The notes: a model not told the origin generated them from the sequence alone. DNA of 64,000 bases from Lachnospiraceae bacterium (GCA_902363825.1 CABJBK010000015.1:1-64000), one strand, 5' to 3'. Positions 36,068 to 46,334 are shown, counted from the stretch's first letter. Program-made: numbers and translations.

Positions 36068-38725
36068 ATGAGCAAAAAATTAGTATTGATCGACGGACAC
36101 AGTATTTTGAACCGGGCATTCTATGGGATACCGGATCTTACCAATGCGGAGGGACTGCACACGAATGCGGTCTATGGATTTTTAAATATTTTATTTAAGA
36201 TCTTAGACGAGGAAAAGCCGGATTATCTGACGGTGGCATTTGATGTGCATGCTCCGACGTTCCGCCACAAAATGTATGACGCCTATAAGGGAACCAGAAA
36301 GCCGATGGCTGAGGAACTCCGCCAGCAGGTTCCGCTCATGAAGGAAATGTTACAGGCAATGGGCGTGCGGATCATCGAAAAAGAAGGCTATGAGGCGGAT
36401 GATATCATCGGAACGATCGCGAAACGGAGCGAAAAGGAAGGACTTGTGGTTTCCGTGGTTTCCGGGGACCGCGATCTTTTGCAGCTTGCGACAGATCACA
36501 TCAAGATCCGTATCCCAAAGACGAAACGCACCGGAACCGAGATCGAGGACTACAATGCGGCGGATGTCAAGGAGCGTTACCAGGTCACACCGGTTCAGTT
36601 CATCGATGTCAAGGCACTGATGGGGGATACGGCGGACAATATTCCGGGTGTCCCGGGCATTGGAGAGAAGACGGCGACCAATCTGATCGTAGCTTATGGA
36701 AGCATCGAGGAAGCCTACGCGCATGTGGATGAGATCAAACCAAACCGCGCCAAGGAAAATTTAAAAGAACATTACGATATGGCGCAGATGAGCAAAACGC
36801 TTGCGACGATCGAGATCAACGCGGATATCGATTACGATCTGAAAGAGGCGGAGCTTGGAGATCTGTTTACCGAGGAGGCATATCTGCTCTGCAAGCGTCT
36901 GGAATTTAAGAATCTGCTCGCGAAGTTTGATGTGTCGGCACCGCAGAATGAGACCGAACAATATTTCCGAAAGATCACAGAACTTTCCGATGCCGAGGCG
37001 TTTTTTTCGGAAGCGACAAAAGAAAAGGAGCTTGGCTTTTTCCTGGTGGAGGAGAAGGACAGGCTGCTTGGCGTATCTGTTTCTTTTGGAGAGAAAAATA
37101 CCGTATTTCTGGCGGCAGAGGGCTTCCTGACAGAGGACTATCTGCTTTCCAAATTAAAAGGACTGCTGGATGCCGGTGCATGCGGGATCACATTTTCCTT
37201 AAAACCGCAGTTACACATGCTGCCGGTCAGAGAAGAAAAAACGAGTGAGGAACGCGCAAAAGCGTTTTTTGATACCGAGATCGCGGCGTATCTCTTAAAT
37301 CCGTTAAAGAATGAATATTCCTATGAGGATCTTGCCAAAGATTATCTCGGAATGATGATCCCGTCGCGCACAGACCTTCTTGGAAAGCTTTCCCTTTCGG
37401 ATGCGGCAGAGACACAGCCGGAGGCGTTTTTAAAATATGTCTGCTTTGTAAGCTATGTGGCATATGCGGCAAAAGCGGTCTTAGAGCGTGAACTTGCGGA
37501 AACAGGGATGAAGGATTTGTTTACCGGAATCGAGATGCCGTTATTATTTACTCTTTTGGATATGGAAAAAGAAGGCATCCGCGCGGATAAGGCTGCATTA
37601 CAGGAATACGGAGAAAAGCTTTCCGTGCGTATCGCGGAGCTGGAAAAGAGCATCTATGCGGGAGCGGGTGAGGAGTTTAACATCAACTCGCCGAAACAGC
37701 TTGGCGTCATCTTGTTTGAAAAGCTGCAGATGCCTTACGCGAAAAAAACAAAGACCGGATATTCCACGGCGGCGGATGTGCTTGACAAGCTTGCGCCGGA
37801 GTATCCGTTGGTTGCGGATATTTTAGAGTACCGGCAGCTTGCAAAATTAAAATCCACTTATGCGGACGGGCTTGCCGATTACATTACAGAGGATGGCAGG
37901 ATCCATTCAACGTTCAACCAGACTGTGACGGCTACCGGAAGGATCAGCAGCACAGAACCGAATCTGCAGAATATTCCGATCCGTATGGAACTCGGACGTC
38001 TGATCCGGAAGGTATTTCTGCCGAAGGACGGATATGTGTTTGTGGATGCGGATTATTCCCAGATCGAACTGCGCGTGCTGGCGCATATGTCCGGGGATGA
38101 AATGCTGATCGAGGCATACCGGGAAGCGCAGGATATCCACCGGATGACGGCATCGCAGGTATTTCATGTGCCGTTTGACGAGGTGACGGATCTGCAGCGC
38201 CGGAACGCGAAAGCGGTCAATTTCGGGATTGTGTACGGGATCAGTTCGTTTGGCTTAAGCCAGGATCTCAGCATCACAAGAAAAGAAGCGGCAGCGTATA
38301 TTGAGCGGTACTTTGAGACTTATCCGGGGATCAAGACGTTTCTGGACGGTCTGGTCGCGGGAGCGAAAAAGGACGGTTATGTGAGCTCCATGTTTGGAAG
38401 AAGACGTCCGGTGCCGGAGCTTGCTTCCAGCAATTTCATGCAGCGCTCCTTCGGGGAACGTGTCGCGATGAATGCGCCGATCCAGGGAACGGCGGCGGAT
38501 ATCATAAAGATTGCGATGAACCGGGTGCATGACAGATTGTTAAAGGAGGGCTTAAAGTCCAGACTTCTGCTTCAGGTACACGATGAACTTCTGGTGGAGA
38601 CCGCGCAGACAGAAGAGGAAGCAGTCAAAAAGATCCTGGAAGAGGAAATGCATCAGGCGGCACAGCTGAAAGTGGCGCTGGAGATCGACATGCATACAGG
38701 AAGAAACTGGTACGAGGCGAAATAG
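36068..38725 (+). CDS. polA: DNA polymerase I
   Basis: The 885-residue protein has three parts: a 5'-3' exonuclease (residues 1-290; LIDGHSILNRAF, DGDRDLLQL-like GDRDLLQL, GDTADNIPGVPGIGEKTA), a central 3'-5' exonuclease-like domain (about 300-490), and a family A polymerase. Polymerase motif A is DADYSQIELR, motif B RRNAKAVNFGIVYG, and motif C VHDELL. The central domain appears to lack the DxE motif needed for proofreading, as in Taq and Bacillus stearothermophilus PolI. It repairs and finishes Okazaki fragments. coaE follows immediately, a common clostridial arrangement. Confidence 0.97.
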   Translation: MSKKLVLIDGHSILNRAFYGIPDLTNAEGLHTNAVYGFLNILFKILDEEKPDYLTVAFDVHAPTFRHKMYDAYKGTRKPMAEELRQQVPLMKEMLQAMGVRIIEKEGYEADDIIGTIAKRSEKEGLVVSVVSGDRDLLQLATDHIKIRIPKTKRTGTEIEDYNAADVKERYQVTPVQFIDVKALMGDTADNIPGVPGIGEKTATNLIVAYGSIEEAYAHVDEIKPNRAKENLKEHYDMAQMSKTLATIEINADIDYDLKEAELGDLFTEEAYLLCKRLEFKNLLAKFDVSAPQNETEQYFRKITELSDAEAFFSEATKEKELGFFLVEEKDRLLGVSVSFGEKNTVFLAAEGFLTEDYLLSKLKGLLDAGACGITFSLKPQLHMLPVREEKTSEERAKAFFDTEIAAYLLNPLKNEYSYEDLAKDYLGMMIPSRTDLLGKLSLSDAAETQPEAFLKYVCFVSYVAYAAKAVLERELAETGMKDLFTGIEMPLLFTLLDMEKEGIRADKAALQEYGEKLSVRIAELEKSIYAGAGEEFNINSPKQLGVILFEKLQMPYAKKTKTGYSTAADVLDKLAPEYPLVADILEYRQLAKLKSTYADGLADYITEDGRIHSTFNQTVTATGRISSTEPNLQNIPIRMELGRLIRKVFLPKDGYVFVDADYSQIELRVLAHMSGDEMLIEAYREAQDIHRMTASQVFHVPFDEVTDLQRRNAKAVNFGIVYGISSFGLSQDLSITRKEAAAYIERYFETYPGIKTFLDGLVAGAKKDGYVSSMFGRRRPVPELASSNFMQRSFGERVAMNAPIQGTAADIIKIAMNRVHDRLLKEGLKSRLLLQVHDELLVETAQTEEEAVKKILEEEMHQAAQLKVALEIDMHTGRNWYEAK

Positions 38726-39334
38726 ATGAGATTTGTTGGAATTACCGGAGGCGTTGGAGCCGGAAAAACAGAGATTTTAAATTTTCTTGCAAAGCAGGAT
38801 GGGATAGAGGTCATGCTTGCGGATGAGATCGCGCATGAGCTGATGGAACCGGATGGAGCATGTTATGAGAAGCTGACAGAGCTTTTTGCCGGGGATGGCG
38901 TATTTGCGGACGATGGAAGCATAAAAAGAGACCGCATGGCGGAAGTGATCTTTTCGGATGCCGCAAAGCGGGAAGCGTTAAACGCGATCGTACATCCGGC
39001 GGTTAAGGAGTATGTGACAGAGCGTGCCAAAAAAGAGAGGGAGCGCGGAGTGCTTCGGATACTGGTACTTGAGGCGGCGCTTCTGATCGAGGAAGGGTAT
39101 GACTGCATCTGTGATGAACTGTGGTATATTTATACGACCGAAGAAAACAGAAGAAAGCGGCTCATGGAGAGCAGGGGATATTCGAAAGAAAAAGTAGCGC
39201 AGATCTTTCAGAGTCAGTTAAGTGAGGAGACATACCGGAAATACTGCGCGACAGTAATAGATAATAACGGAGCAAAAGAGGATGCCATAAGGCAGGTTGC
39301 CGGATTGCTGAAAAGAAAGGAGTATCAGATATGA
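38726..39334 (+). CDS. coaE: Dephospho-CoA kinase
   Basis: The 202-residue P-loop kinase (GITGGVGAGKTEILN, residues 5-19) phosphorylates the 3'-hydroxyl of dephospho-CoA, the last step of coenzyme A synthesis. LADEIAHELM and the conserved HPAV (VHPAVKEYV) are present. It starts at the base after the polA stop codon. Its stop codon region overlaps the next gene by 4 bases (ATGA). The earlier CoA genes lie at 655-3421 on the same strand. Confidence 0.95.
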   Translation: MRFVGITGGVGAGKTEILNFLAKQDGIEVMLADEIAHELMEPDGACYEKLTELFAGDGVFADDGSIKRDRMAEVIFSDAAKREALNAIVHPAVKEYVTERAKKERERGVLRILVLEAALLIEEGYDCICDELWYIYTTEENRRKRLMESRGYSKEKVAQIFQSQLSEETYRKYCATVIDNNGAKEDAIRQVAGLLKRKEYQI

Positions 39335-41526
39335 TAACGCCGGACGAACTGGTATTTGGCCTGGATATCGGAACACGAAATGTTGTTGGTTCCGTAGGAT
39401 ATAAAGAGGATAAAGTATTTCATGTGATCGCGCACAGCGTCAAGATGCATGAGACGCGTGCCATGCTTGACGGACAGATCCATGACATCGGACGTGTGGG
39501 AAATACGATACGTTTCATAAAAGAAGATCTGGAGTCACAGCTGGGACAGCAGCTTTCCGATGTCTGCATCGCGGCTGCGGGACGTGTGTTAAAAACCGTG
39601 ACGACCACGGTAGAGCACAAGTTCGCGGAGGAGACGATCGTCACCGGAGAGGACATTCATACCCTGGATCTGCTCGGAATCGAGCAGGCACAGCAGGTGC
39701 TCGCAGAGGAGAATGATACGAAGTACAAATTTTACTGTGTCGGCTACTCGGTTGTGCATTATTACCTGAATGATGAGATGTTTACGAATCTTGAGGGACA
39801 TAAGGCGGATACGATCGCGGAAGATATCATTGTGACCTTCCTCCCGGAGGATGTCGTGGACGGTCTTTATTCCGCAGTGAATCTCGCGGGACTTGAAGTA
39901 GTCAATCTGACACTCGAGCCGATCGCGGCGATCAATGTCGCGATCCCGGAAAACTTTCGAATGTTGAATATCGCACTTGTGGACGTCGGAGCCGGAACAT
40001 CGGATATTTCGATCACAAAGGACGGAAGCATCATCGCATACGGCATGATCCCGCATGCGGGGGATGAACTGACGGAGCTGATCGTGCAGCAGTATCTGGT
40101 AGATTTTAACACTGCCGAGGAGATGAAGCTTGCGTCAACGTTTGATGAGACGGTGGAATTTAAAGATATCATGGGGATTTCCCATATCATTCCGTCAGAA
40201 GAGATCTGGGAGCTGACTGCGCCGACGGTGGAAAAGATCACATCCGAGGTGGCGGAGAAGATCCGGGAACTGAACGGAAATAAATCCGTGAGCGCCGCGT
40301 TTGTTGTCGGCGGTGGCGGAAAGATCCATGGATTTACCGAGAGCCTGGCGGAGTATCTGGAGCTTCCGAAGGAGCGTGTGGCACTGCGTGGCGAGGAAGT
40401 CTTACAGGCGGTAAAATTTGAGCAGGAAAGCGTAAAGAAAGATCCGCTTCTGGTAACTCCGATCGGAATCTGCTTAAATTATTACGACCAGAAAAATAAT
40501 TTCATTATGGTGCATTTTAACGGCGACCGGATGAAATTATACGATAACGGGCATCTGACGCTGGTGGATGCGGCGTTAAACGCGGGATTCCCGAATGAGG
40601 ATCTGTTTCCGAAACGCGGGAAGGAAATCAATTTTACCTTGAACGGAAAGCCGAGACTGATCCGCGGCGAGGCGGGGGAATCGGCGGTCATCCGTTTTAA
40701 CGGAAAGATCGTGAGCATCAACACACCGTTAGAGCCGAACAGTTACATATCGATCACGCCTTCCACAGCAGGAGAAGACGCGACCTGCACGATCGAGATG
40801 CTGGAAGAGTATAATAAGGATACGATCGCTTTTTATGTGAATAAAAAGCTGGTAAGCTGTCCGCGTCTGGTGGAGGTAAATGGCGAGATCCAGCTTCCGT
40901 CCTACCAGATCCAGGACGGGGATGTGATCGAGACCAGAAATTATTATACCGTAGGGCAGCTCGCGGAGTTCATGGATTTGATATTGAATAAGAATTATGA
41001 TATCCTTGTGAATAACCGTGTGACGGACGAAGATGAACCGGTTTATGAGAATTTTGAGGTCGAATGGATGGTAGACGAACATCCGGTGTTTGATACGGCA
41101 GCAGAAGCATCAAAGGAAACCGGCGCGGATGCGGCGAAGACAGAAGCGGGCGTAAGTGCAGACATGGAAGCGGCAGAGCCTGGAAAAACGGTCGGCACAG
41201 ATGCAGAAAAACAGGATGTACCGGAAACGGATGCGGTATCCAAAACGGATCAGGAGAAAGCGGATACTGAGGAGGCAGAAGAAGACGGTGCAGAACCGGC
41301 GGCACCTCTGTTCCCGACGGATCTTTCCGTGATCGTAAACGGAAGACCGGTGCTGCTCCAGGGAAAACCGGTGTATGTGTTTGTGGATGTGTTTGAGCAT
41401 ATCAGATTTGACTTAAACGCAGGCAACGGAAGACCGATCGTAACCAAGATAAATGGTGTGGACGCGCGCTTTACACAGCAGCTCCACAGCGGAGATAGAA
41501 TAGAGATTTACTGGAAAGAGAATTAA
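39331..41526 (+). CDS. Large FtsA-like actin-family ATPase with C-terminal extension
   Basis: The 731-residue protein begins with an FtsA/PilM-type actin fold: phosphate motif GLDIGTRNVVGSVG at residue 10, an SHS2-like insertion, phosphate 2 motif ALVDVGAGTSDISI near residue 213, and an adenosine motif FVVGGGGKIHGF near residue 325. Beyond residue 400 come beta-rich repeats (INFTLNGKPRLI, SVIVNGRPVLLQGKPVY) and an acidic Ala/Glu/Thr linker of about 80 residues (580-655). Classical FtsA has about 420 residues and a membrane helix at its end; neither holds here. Its role in division or pilus assembly is unproven. The gene overlaps coaE by 4 bases. Confidence 0.8.
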   Translation: MITPDELVFGLDIGTRNVVGSVGYKEDKVFHVIAHSVKMHETRAMLDGQIHDIGRVGNTIRFIKEDLESQLGQQLSDVCIAAAGRVLKTVTTTVEHKFAEETIVTGEDIHTLDLLGIEQAQQVLAEENDTKYKFYCVGYSVVHYYLNDEMFTNLEGHKADTIAEDIIVTFLPEDVVDGLYSAVNLAGLEVVNLTLEPIAAINVAIPENFRMLNIALVDVGAGTSDISITKDGSIIAYGMIPHAGDELTELIVQQYLVDFNTAEEMKLASTFDETVEFKDIMGISHIIPSEEIWELTAPTVEKITSEVAEKIRELNGNKSVSAAFVVGGGGKIHGFTESLAEYLELPKERVALRGEEVLQAVKFEQESVKKDPLLVTPIGICLNYYDQKNNFIMVHFNGDRMKLYDNGHLTLVDAALNAGFPNEDLFPKRGKEINFTLNGKPRLIRGEAGESAVIRFNGKIVSINTPLEPNSYISITPSTAGEDATCTIEMLEEYNKDTIAFYVNKKLVSCPRLVEVNGEIQLPSYQIQDGDVIETRNYYTVGQLAEFMDLILNKNYDILVNNRVTDEDEPVYENFEVEWMVDEHPVFDTAAEASKETGADAAKTEAGVSADMEAAEPGKTVGTDAEKQDVPETDAVSKTDQEKADTEEAEEDGAEPAAPLFPTDLSVIVNGRPVLLQGKPVYVFVDVFEHIRFDLNAGNGRPIVTKINGVDARFTQQLHSGDRIEIYWKEN

Positions 41527-41527
41527 A

Positions 41528-42325
41528 ATGGATTTATGCAGTATAGCAAGCGGCAGCAGTGGAAACTGTATCTATGCGGGGACAGATGACTGTCATCTGC
41601 TCGTGGATGCCGGGATCAGCGGAAAGCGGATCGAAAACGGATTAAACAGCATCGGACTAAAGACTGCGGAAATGGACGGGATACTGATCACACATGAGCA
41701 TTCCGACCACATTGCGGGGCTCGGTGTTGTCGCAAGAAAATATGGGATCCCGATGTACGGGACGAAAGAGACGATCGATGCGATCTTACATACTTCTTCC
41801 GTGGGAAAGGTGGATGAGAGTCTGTTCCATCCGATCCTGCCGGATGAGGCGTTTACGATCGGTGATATTACGGTAAAGCCGTTTTCCATTTCGCATGACG
41901 CGGCAAATCCGGTCGCCTATGTGATGGAGCATGACACAAAGAAAGTGGCGGTTGCCACGGATCTTGGAAAATATGATGATTATATTATAGACAAGTTACA
42001 GGGATTAGATGTATTATTGTTAGAAGCGAACCATGACATCCGTATGCTTCAGGCGGGAAGCTATCCCTATCCGTTAAAACGCAGGATCTTAGGAGAGCGG
42101 GGACATCTGTCCAATGAGGCGTCCGGTCAGCTCCTTGGAAAAGTACTGCATGATAAGATAAAAAAGATCATTTTGGGACACCTGAGCAAGGAAAATAACT
42201 ATGCAAAGCTTGCCTATGAAACGGTGCGCCTCGAAGTGACCATGGGAGATAACCCTTACGACGGATCGGATTTTTCGATCTCTGTCGCGAAGCGGGATGA
42301 GGTTTCAGAGTTTGTAAGTGTGTAA
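41528..42325 (+). CDS. MBL-fold metallohydrolase, YycJ/WalJ type
   Basis: The 265-residue protein starts MDLCSIASGSSGNCIY, the family hallmark, and carries the metal-binding HEHSDH near residue 57, a second His-containing SISHDAAN, and the LEANHD motif. In Bacillus YycJ is a 5' exonuclease tied to mismatch repair and wall homeostasis. Here it directly follows the FtsA-like gene by one base rather than the walRK genes. The biochemical class is clear; the exact substrate (DNA or RNA) is inferred. Confidence 0.88.
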   Translation: MDLCSIASGSSGNCIYAGTDDCHLLVDAGISGKRIENGLNSIGLKTAEMDGILITHEHSDHIAGLGVVARKYGIPMYGTKETIDAILHTSSVGKVDESLFHPILPDEAFTIGDITVKPFSISHDAANPVAYVMEHDTKKVAVATDLGKYDDYIIDKLQGLDVLLLEANHDIRMLQAGSYPYPLKRRILGERGHLSNEASGQLLGKVLHDKIKKIILGHLSKENNYAKLAYETVRLEVTMGDNPYDGSDFSISVAKRDEVSEFVSV

Positions 42326-42372
42326 CAGCGAATCAGGCTGAGCAATAAATGGGAAAAAGAAAGGATAAAAAA

Positions 42373-42657
42373 ATGGAAAACACAGTTGACAAGACAATTA
42401 TTACCGTAGTCGGAAAGGATACCGTAGGTATCATCGCAAAGGTCTGCACCTATCTTGCGGACGCGCATATCAATGTACTTGATATTTCACAGACGATCGT
42501 GCAGGGATTTTTCAACATGATGATGATCGTTGATATGGGCGGAGCAGACAAGGCATTCGGAGAATGTGCGACAGATCTGGAAAAATTAGGCGAGCAGATC
42601 GGCGTCAGCATTAAATGTCAGAAAGAAGAAATTTTTGAGCAGATGCACAGAATCTAA
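42373..42657 (+). CDS. ACT domain protein, UPF0237
   Basis: The 94-residue protein is one ACT domain (IITVVGKDTVGIIAKVCTYL near the start). It is nearly always paired with the DUF711/UPF0210 protein that follows here after 18 bases, suggesting they work together, perhaps as amino-acid-sensing subunit and enzyme. The ATG at 42373 follows AAGAAAGGAT by 8 bases and gives the usual family length of about 90; an ATG at 42349 lacks a good site. No reaction is known. Confidence 0.88.
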   Translation: MENTVDKTIITVVGKDTVGIIAKVCTYLADAHINVLDISQTIVQGFFNMMMIVDMGGADKAFGECATDLEKLGEQIGVSIKCQKEEIFEQMHRI

Positions 42658-42675
42658 CAGGAACGAGGAGAGAGC

Positions 42676-44040
42676 ATGATAAACATTTGGGAAGTCAAAG
42701 AAACAAACAACATGGTGGAACAGGAGAATCTCGATGTCCGCACCATTACGATCGGAATCAGCCTGTTAGACTGTATTGATTCTGATTTACAGAAGTTAAA
42801 TGATAATATCTACAACAAGATCACGACAGTGGCGAAGGATCTTGCGGCTGTGGGAGAAAAGATCGAGCGGGAATTCGGAATCCCGATCGTAAACAAACGT
42901 ATCTCGGTTACTCCGATCGCACTGGTCGGCGGCGCGGCATGTAAAAAGCCGGAGGATTTCGCAACGATCGCGGATACGATGGATCGCGCGGCAAAGGCAG
43001 TCGGTGTCAATCTGATCGGCGGCTATTCCGCACTGGTGTCCAAGGGAATGACAAAGGCAGATGAAATGCTGATCCGTTCCATTCCGATGGCACTCTGCCG
43101 CACCGAGCGCGTGTGCAGTTCGGTAAACCTTGCGTCTACCAAGACCGGTATCAACATGGATGCGGTAAAACTGATGGGAGAGATCTTACTCGAAGTTGCG
43201 GAACAGTCCAAAGACCGTGATTCCGTAGACTGCATGAAACTCGTGGTATTCTGTAACGCCCCGGACGATAATCCGTTCATGGCGGGAGCGTTCCACGGTG
43301 TGACCGAGGCAGATGCGATCATCAATGTCGGTGTCAGTGGACCGGGTGTTGTAAAGACTGCGCTTGAAAAAGTACGTGGCGAGAACTTCGAGGTACTTTG
43401 TGAGACGATCAAAAAGACCGCGTTCAAGGTTACCCGTGTTGGCCAGGCGGTAGCGCAGGAAGCTTCCAAACTTTTAAATATTCCATTTGGTATCGTAGAC
43501 CTTTCTCTTGCACCGACTCCGGCAGTGGGAGACAGTGTGGCGGATATTTTATGTGAGATCGGACTTGAATATGCGGGTGCGCCGGGAACTACGGCGGCAC
43601 TGGCGCTCTTAAACGACCAGGTGAAAAAGGGCGGTGTTATGGCATCTTCCTATGTCGGCGGCTTGAGCGGCGCGTTCATTCCGGTCAGCGAGGATCAGGG
43701 AATGATCGATGCGGTACAGGCAAATGCCATCACGCTGGAAAAATTAGAGGCAATGACCTGCGTATGCTCCGTTGGACTGGATATGATCGCGATCCCGGGC
43801 AATACCAAGGCAACCACGATCTCTGGTATCATTGCGGATGAGATGGCGCTTGGTATGGTAAACCAGAAGACCACAGCGGCACGTCTGATCCCGGTTATCG
43901 GAAAAGATGTTGGAGATACGGTAGAATTTGGCGGACTGTTCGGATATGCGCCGATCATGCCGGTCAACAAATATTCCTGTGATGCGTTTATCAACCGTGG
44001 CGGAAGAATCCCGGCACCGATTCACAGCTTTAAGAACTAG
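42676..44040 (+). CDS. DUF711 / UPF0210 family protein (PFL-like fold)
   Basis: The 454-residue soluble protein opens with [16 protein letters not shown] and has glycine-rich segments such as [13 protein letters not shown] and [17 protein letters not shown]. Structures of family members resemble glycyl-radical enzymes such as pyruvate formate-lyase, but no reaction is established and no glycyl-radical loop is visible here. GAGGAGAG lies before the ATG. It is coupled to the ACT-domain gene and followed by a terminator. Confidence 0.87.
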   Translation: MINIWEVKETNNMVEQENLDVRTITIGISLLDCIDSDLQKLNDNIYNKITTVAKDLAAVGEKIEREFGIPIVNKRISVTPIALVGGAACKKPEDFATIADTMDRAAKAVGVNLIGGYSALVSKGMTKADEMLIRSIPMALCRTERVCSSVNLASTKTGINMDAVKLMGEILLEVAEQSKDRDSVDCMKLVVFCNAPDDNPFMAGAFHGVTEADAIINVGVSGPGVVKTALEKVRGENFEVLCETIKKTAFKVTRVGQAVAQEASKLLNIPFGIVDLSLAPTPAVGDSVADILCEIGLEYAGAPGTTAALALLNDQVKKGGVMASSYVGGLSGAFIPVSEDQGMIDAVQANAITLEKLEAMTCVCSVGLDMIAIPGNTKATTISGIIADEMALGMVNQKTTAARLIPVIGKDVGDTVEFGGLFGYAPIMPVNKYSCDAFINRGGRIPAPIHSFKN

Positions 44041-44052
44041 AAAAAAATGCAG

Positions 44053-44218
44053 GATACCTTTTCCGCAGGCAGGAACGCGGGAGAGGTATCTTTTTTAAAT
44101 CATAGGAAATTCCTTCCTATGATTCAAAAACGCTCCGCAGGGATGCGCAGCTCGCGGAGATGAAGTTTATGTTGAACATACCGCTCGCGCGCGAAAGTGT
44201 GCGGTAAGCGCACACTTT
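44053..44218 (+). repeat. Array of four intergenic hairpins
   Basis: The first hairpin (44053-44096, GATACC...CCGC with GCGG...GGTATC then TTTTTT) is a terminator for the DUF711 operon. Three more follow: AATCATAGGAA with TTCCTATGATT (44098-44124), CTCCGC with GCGGAG (44133-44159), and AAAGTGTGCG with CGCACACTTT (44194-44218, then TATTTT). The GCGC-rich middle differs from nearby intergenic DNA. It may be a dispersed intergenic repeat or a structured RNA. Confidence 0.6.
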
Positions 44219-44251
44219 ATTTTACCGATTTATGAGGAAGGGAACGAAAAA

Positions 44252-45454
44252 GTGGCAGAGATTCATAAGATCATTCTTTTTCGCGGGGCGATCGAAACTT
44301 TGAGTTATTTTTCCAGACAGCTTGAAGTACATTTTAAAGAAAAGGGCTGTGCGGTGTTCTGGGTGGACATGTCGAACGCGAAGGAGAGCGCAAAAAAACT
44401 GGCAAAGTTCTGCAAGCCGAAAGAAACCGCAATGATCACGTTTAATTTTATCGGTCTTGGTGGCGAGGAAGCGTTTGTGTGGGAAAAAGGGGAGACGATC
44501 TGGGAAGCAATGCAGGTAAAGTGCTTAAATCTTCTGGTCGATCACCCGCTTTACTATCACAAATATCTGGAAAAAAAACATCCGGGCATGACCGTATTCT
44601 GTCTGGATCGCCAGCATGTGGCGTTTATAAGGGAGTTTTATCCGCGGAATGAGGTGCATTTTCTGCCAACGGCGGGAAATCTGCTACTCCGGGATCCGGG
44701 GGAAGCTGCTTCTAAGGAAAGCCTGATCCCATACCGGGAACGGAAGTATGATGTCGTATTTATCGGGAATTATGCGCCGCTTCCGGATCTTGCAAAGCAT
44801 TTTCCGATGCAGTCGAAAGAGTATATCGATTACTATTACCGGATCATTGACGATATGATCGCGCACACGGATCTGTCACTGCACGAGGCACTGATCAAAA
44901 ATCTGCGCGAGGAGATCGGGGAGCTTTCCACGGAGGACTTAAAGACCGGAATGGTATCCATGGTATTTTTGGATCTCTATGTGCGGACCTATTTCCGGGC
45001 AAAAGCGGTCTGTGCGCTGGCAGAAGCCGGGATCAAAGTGCATCTGTTTGGCAAGGACTGGGATAAACTGATCTGCGCGAAGCGGGAAAACCTGATCTGG
45101 TGCGGCGGACAGGTGGATTCTGCGGAGTGTGTGCGCGCGGTGCAAAACGGCAGGATCTGCTTAAATGTCATGCCGTGGTTTAAGGACGGGGTGCATGACC
45201 GCATCTTTACCGCCATGTTGAATGGCAGTGTGGCGCTTACGGATGACAGCATCTATCTGCGTGAACTGTTTTCGGATGGAAAAGAGCTGCGCTTCTTTAC
45301 GTTAAAGCAGATCGAACGTCTGCCGGAGATTGTAAAGGAACTGCTGGATGATCCGGAAACGGCAGAGCGTATCGCGGCAGAGGGCTATGAGGCGGCATGG
45401 AAGGCACATACCTGGGAGAAGCGGGCAGAAGTGTTGGACGCGTATCTGAGGTAG
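44252..45454 (+). CDS. Glycosyltransferase family protein (CgeB-like)
   Basis: The 400-residue soluble protein starts at GTG. The N-terminal half resembles DUF3880-type domains (LNLLVDHPLYYHKYLEKKHPG, VVFIGNYAPLPD). The C-terminal third is GT-B-like with ICLNVMPWFKDGVHDRIF, a Gly/Asp-rich acceptor region and a FFTLKQIERLPEIVKELLDD helix. Such proteins decorate spores, flagellins or cell-wall glycans with sugars; the acceptor here is unknown. AGGAAGGG lies before the start. No glycosylation cluster surrounds it. Confidence 0.75.
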   Translation: MAEIHKIILFRGAIETLSYFSRQLEVHFKEKGCAVFWVDMSNAKESAKKLAKFCKPKETAMITFNFIGLGGEEAFVWEKGETIWEAMQVKCLNLLVDHPLYYHKYLEKKHPGMTVFCLDRQHVAFIREFYPRNEVHFLPTAGNLLLRDPGEAASKESLIPYRERKYDVVFIGNYAPLPDLAKHFPMQSKEYIDYYYRIIDDMIAHTDLSLHEALIKNLREEIGELSTEDLKTGMVSMVFLDLYVRTYFRAKAVCALAEAGIKVHLFGKDWDKLICAKRENLIWCGGQVDSAECVRAVQNGRICLNVMPWFKDGVHDRIFTAMLNGSVALTDDSIYLRELFSDGKELRFFTLKQIERLPEIVKELLDDPETAERIAAEGYEAAWKAHTWEKRAEVLDAYLR

Positions 45455-45518
45455 AAAAACGGCGGTCTCAGGCCGCGGGAACTGTTACAGGAAAAGAGAT
45501 CGGAAGCGGAGGAGAGAA

Positions 45519-46298
45519 ATGCGACGGACGGTTTTTATGTGTATCGAACTTATATTTTTTTGTTGGTTCTTTTTGCCGCTTTTGCTGAAAGGAATCTTAA
45601 ATGTCGGAAATTTCGCAGGGATGTGCCTGTCGGCACTGGCGCTTTTTTATACCGGCAAGCGGGAGTATGTGTCAGGCCTGTTATCCATGCTTCGGGAAAA
45701 CAGGGGATTTTGCATTGCCGAGTGGGTGGTGCGGATCGCTGCTGTGGCAGTATGTCTGCTTCTTGCTGTTTCCGCGGTGCGCATTGCGGCGGCAGGATAC
45801 AAAAAAGCGCCGGATCCGGCGACACCGGTCATCGTGCTTGGCTGTAAAGTGAAGGGGACACGTCCGAGCAGGATCTTACAGGAGCGGCTGGATGCGGCAG
45901 ATGCCTATCTTTCCACACACCCGGACGCGTCCTGCGTGCTTTCCGGCGGACAGGGAGCAGACGAAGAAATTTCTGAGGCTTCCTGTATGTACGCGTATCT
46001 GAGAGAGAAAGGGATCGAAGAGAACCGTCTGATCCTGGAGGACCGGTCAGTCTCGACGGCGGAAAATATGGCGTTTTCCAGACAGATTTTTGAAGCGCGC
46101 GGGATGGGAGAGAAAGCGGTCATTATCACCAGCGAATTTCACGAGTACCGCGCGCGGATGCTGGCAGAAGCGTGTGGATTTACGACTTACGCCTATGGTG
46201 CATCCACAGATCTTTTGTATTTCCCAACGTATTTTTTGCGGGAAGTGCTCGGGGTGTCCTATTATACGGTGCGGGATGTCGTGACACCGGGAAAGTAA
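45519..46298 (+). CDS. YdcF/DUF218 membrane protein
   Basis: The 259-residue protein has two or three N-terminal membrane helices (to about residue 90), followed by a DUF218 domain: VIVLGCKVKGTRPSRILQERL, VLSGGQGADEEISEA, LEDRSVSTAENMAFS and VIITSEFHEYRA. DUF218 proteins such as SanA and ElyC affect envelope integrity and possibly lipid-carrier metabolism. The domain probably faces the outside. GGAGGAG precedes the ATG. A bidirectional terminator follows, shared with pckA. Confidence 0.85.
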   Translation: MRRTVFMCIELIFFCWFFLPLLLKGILNVGNFAGMCLSALALFYTGKREYVSGLLSMLRENRGFCIAEWVVRIAAVAVCLLLAVSAVRIAAAGYKKAPDPATPVIVLGCKVKGTRPSRILQERLDAADAYLSTHPDASCVLSGGQGADEEISEASCMYAYLREKGIEENRLILEDRSVSTAENMAFSRQIFEARGMGEKAVIITSEFHEYRARMLAEACGFTTYAYGASTDLLYFPTYFLREVLGVSYYTVRDVVTPGK

Positions 46299-46334
46299 CA
46301 GCGGGAAACTGGCAGGAAGAAAAGGGCAGAAAGA

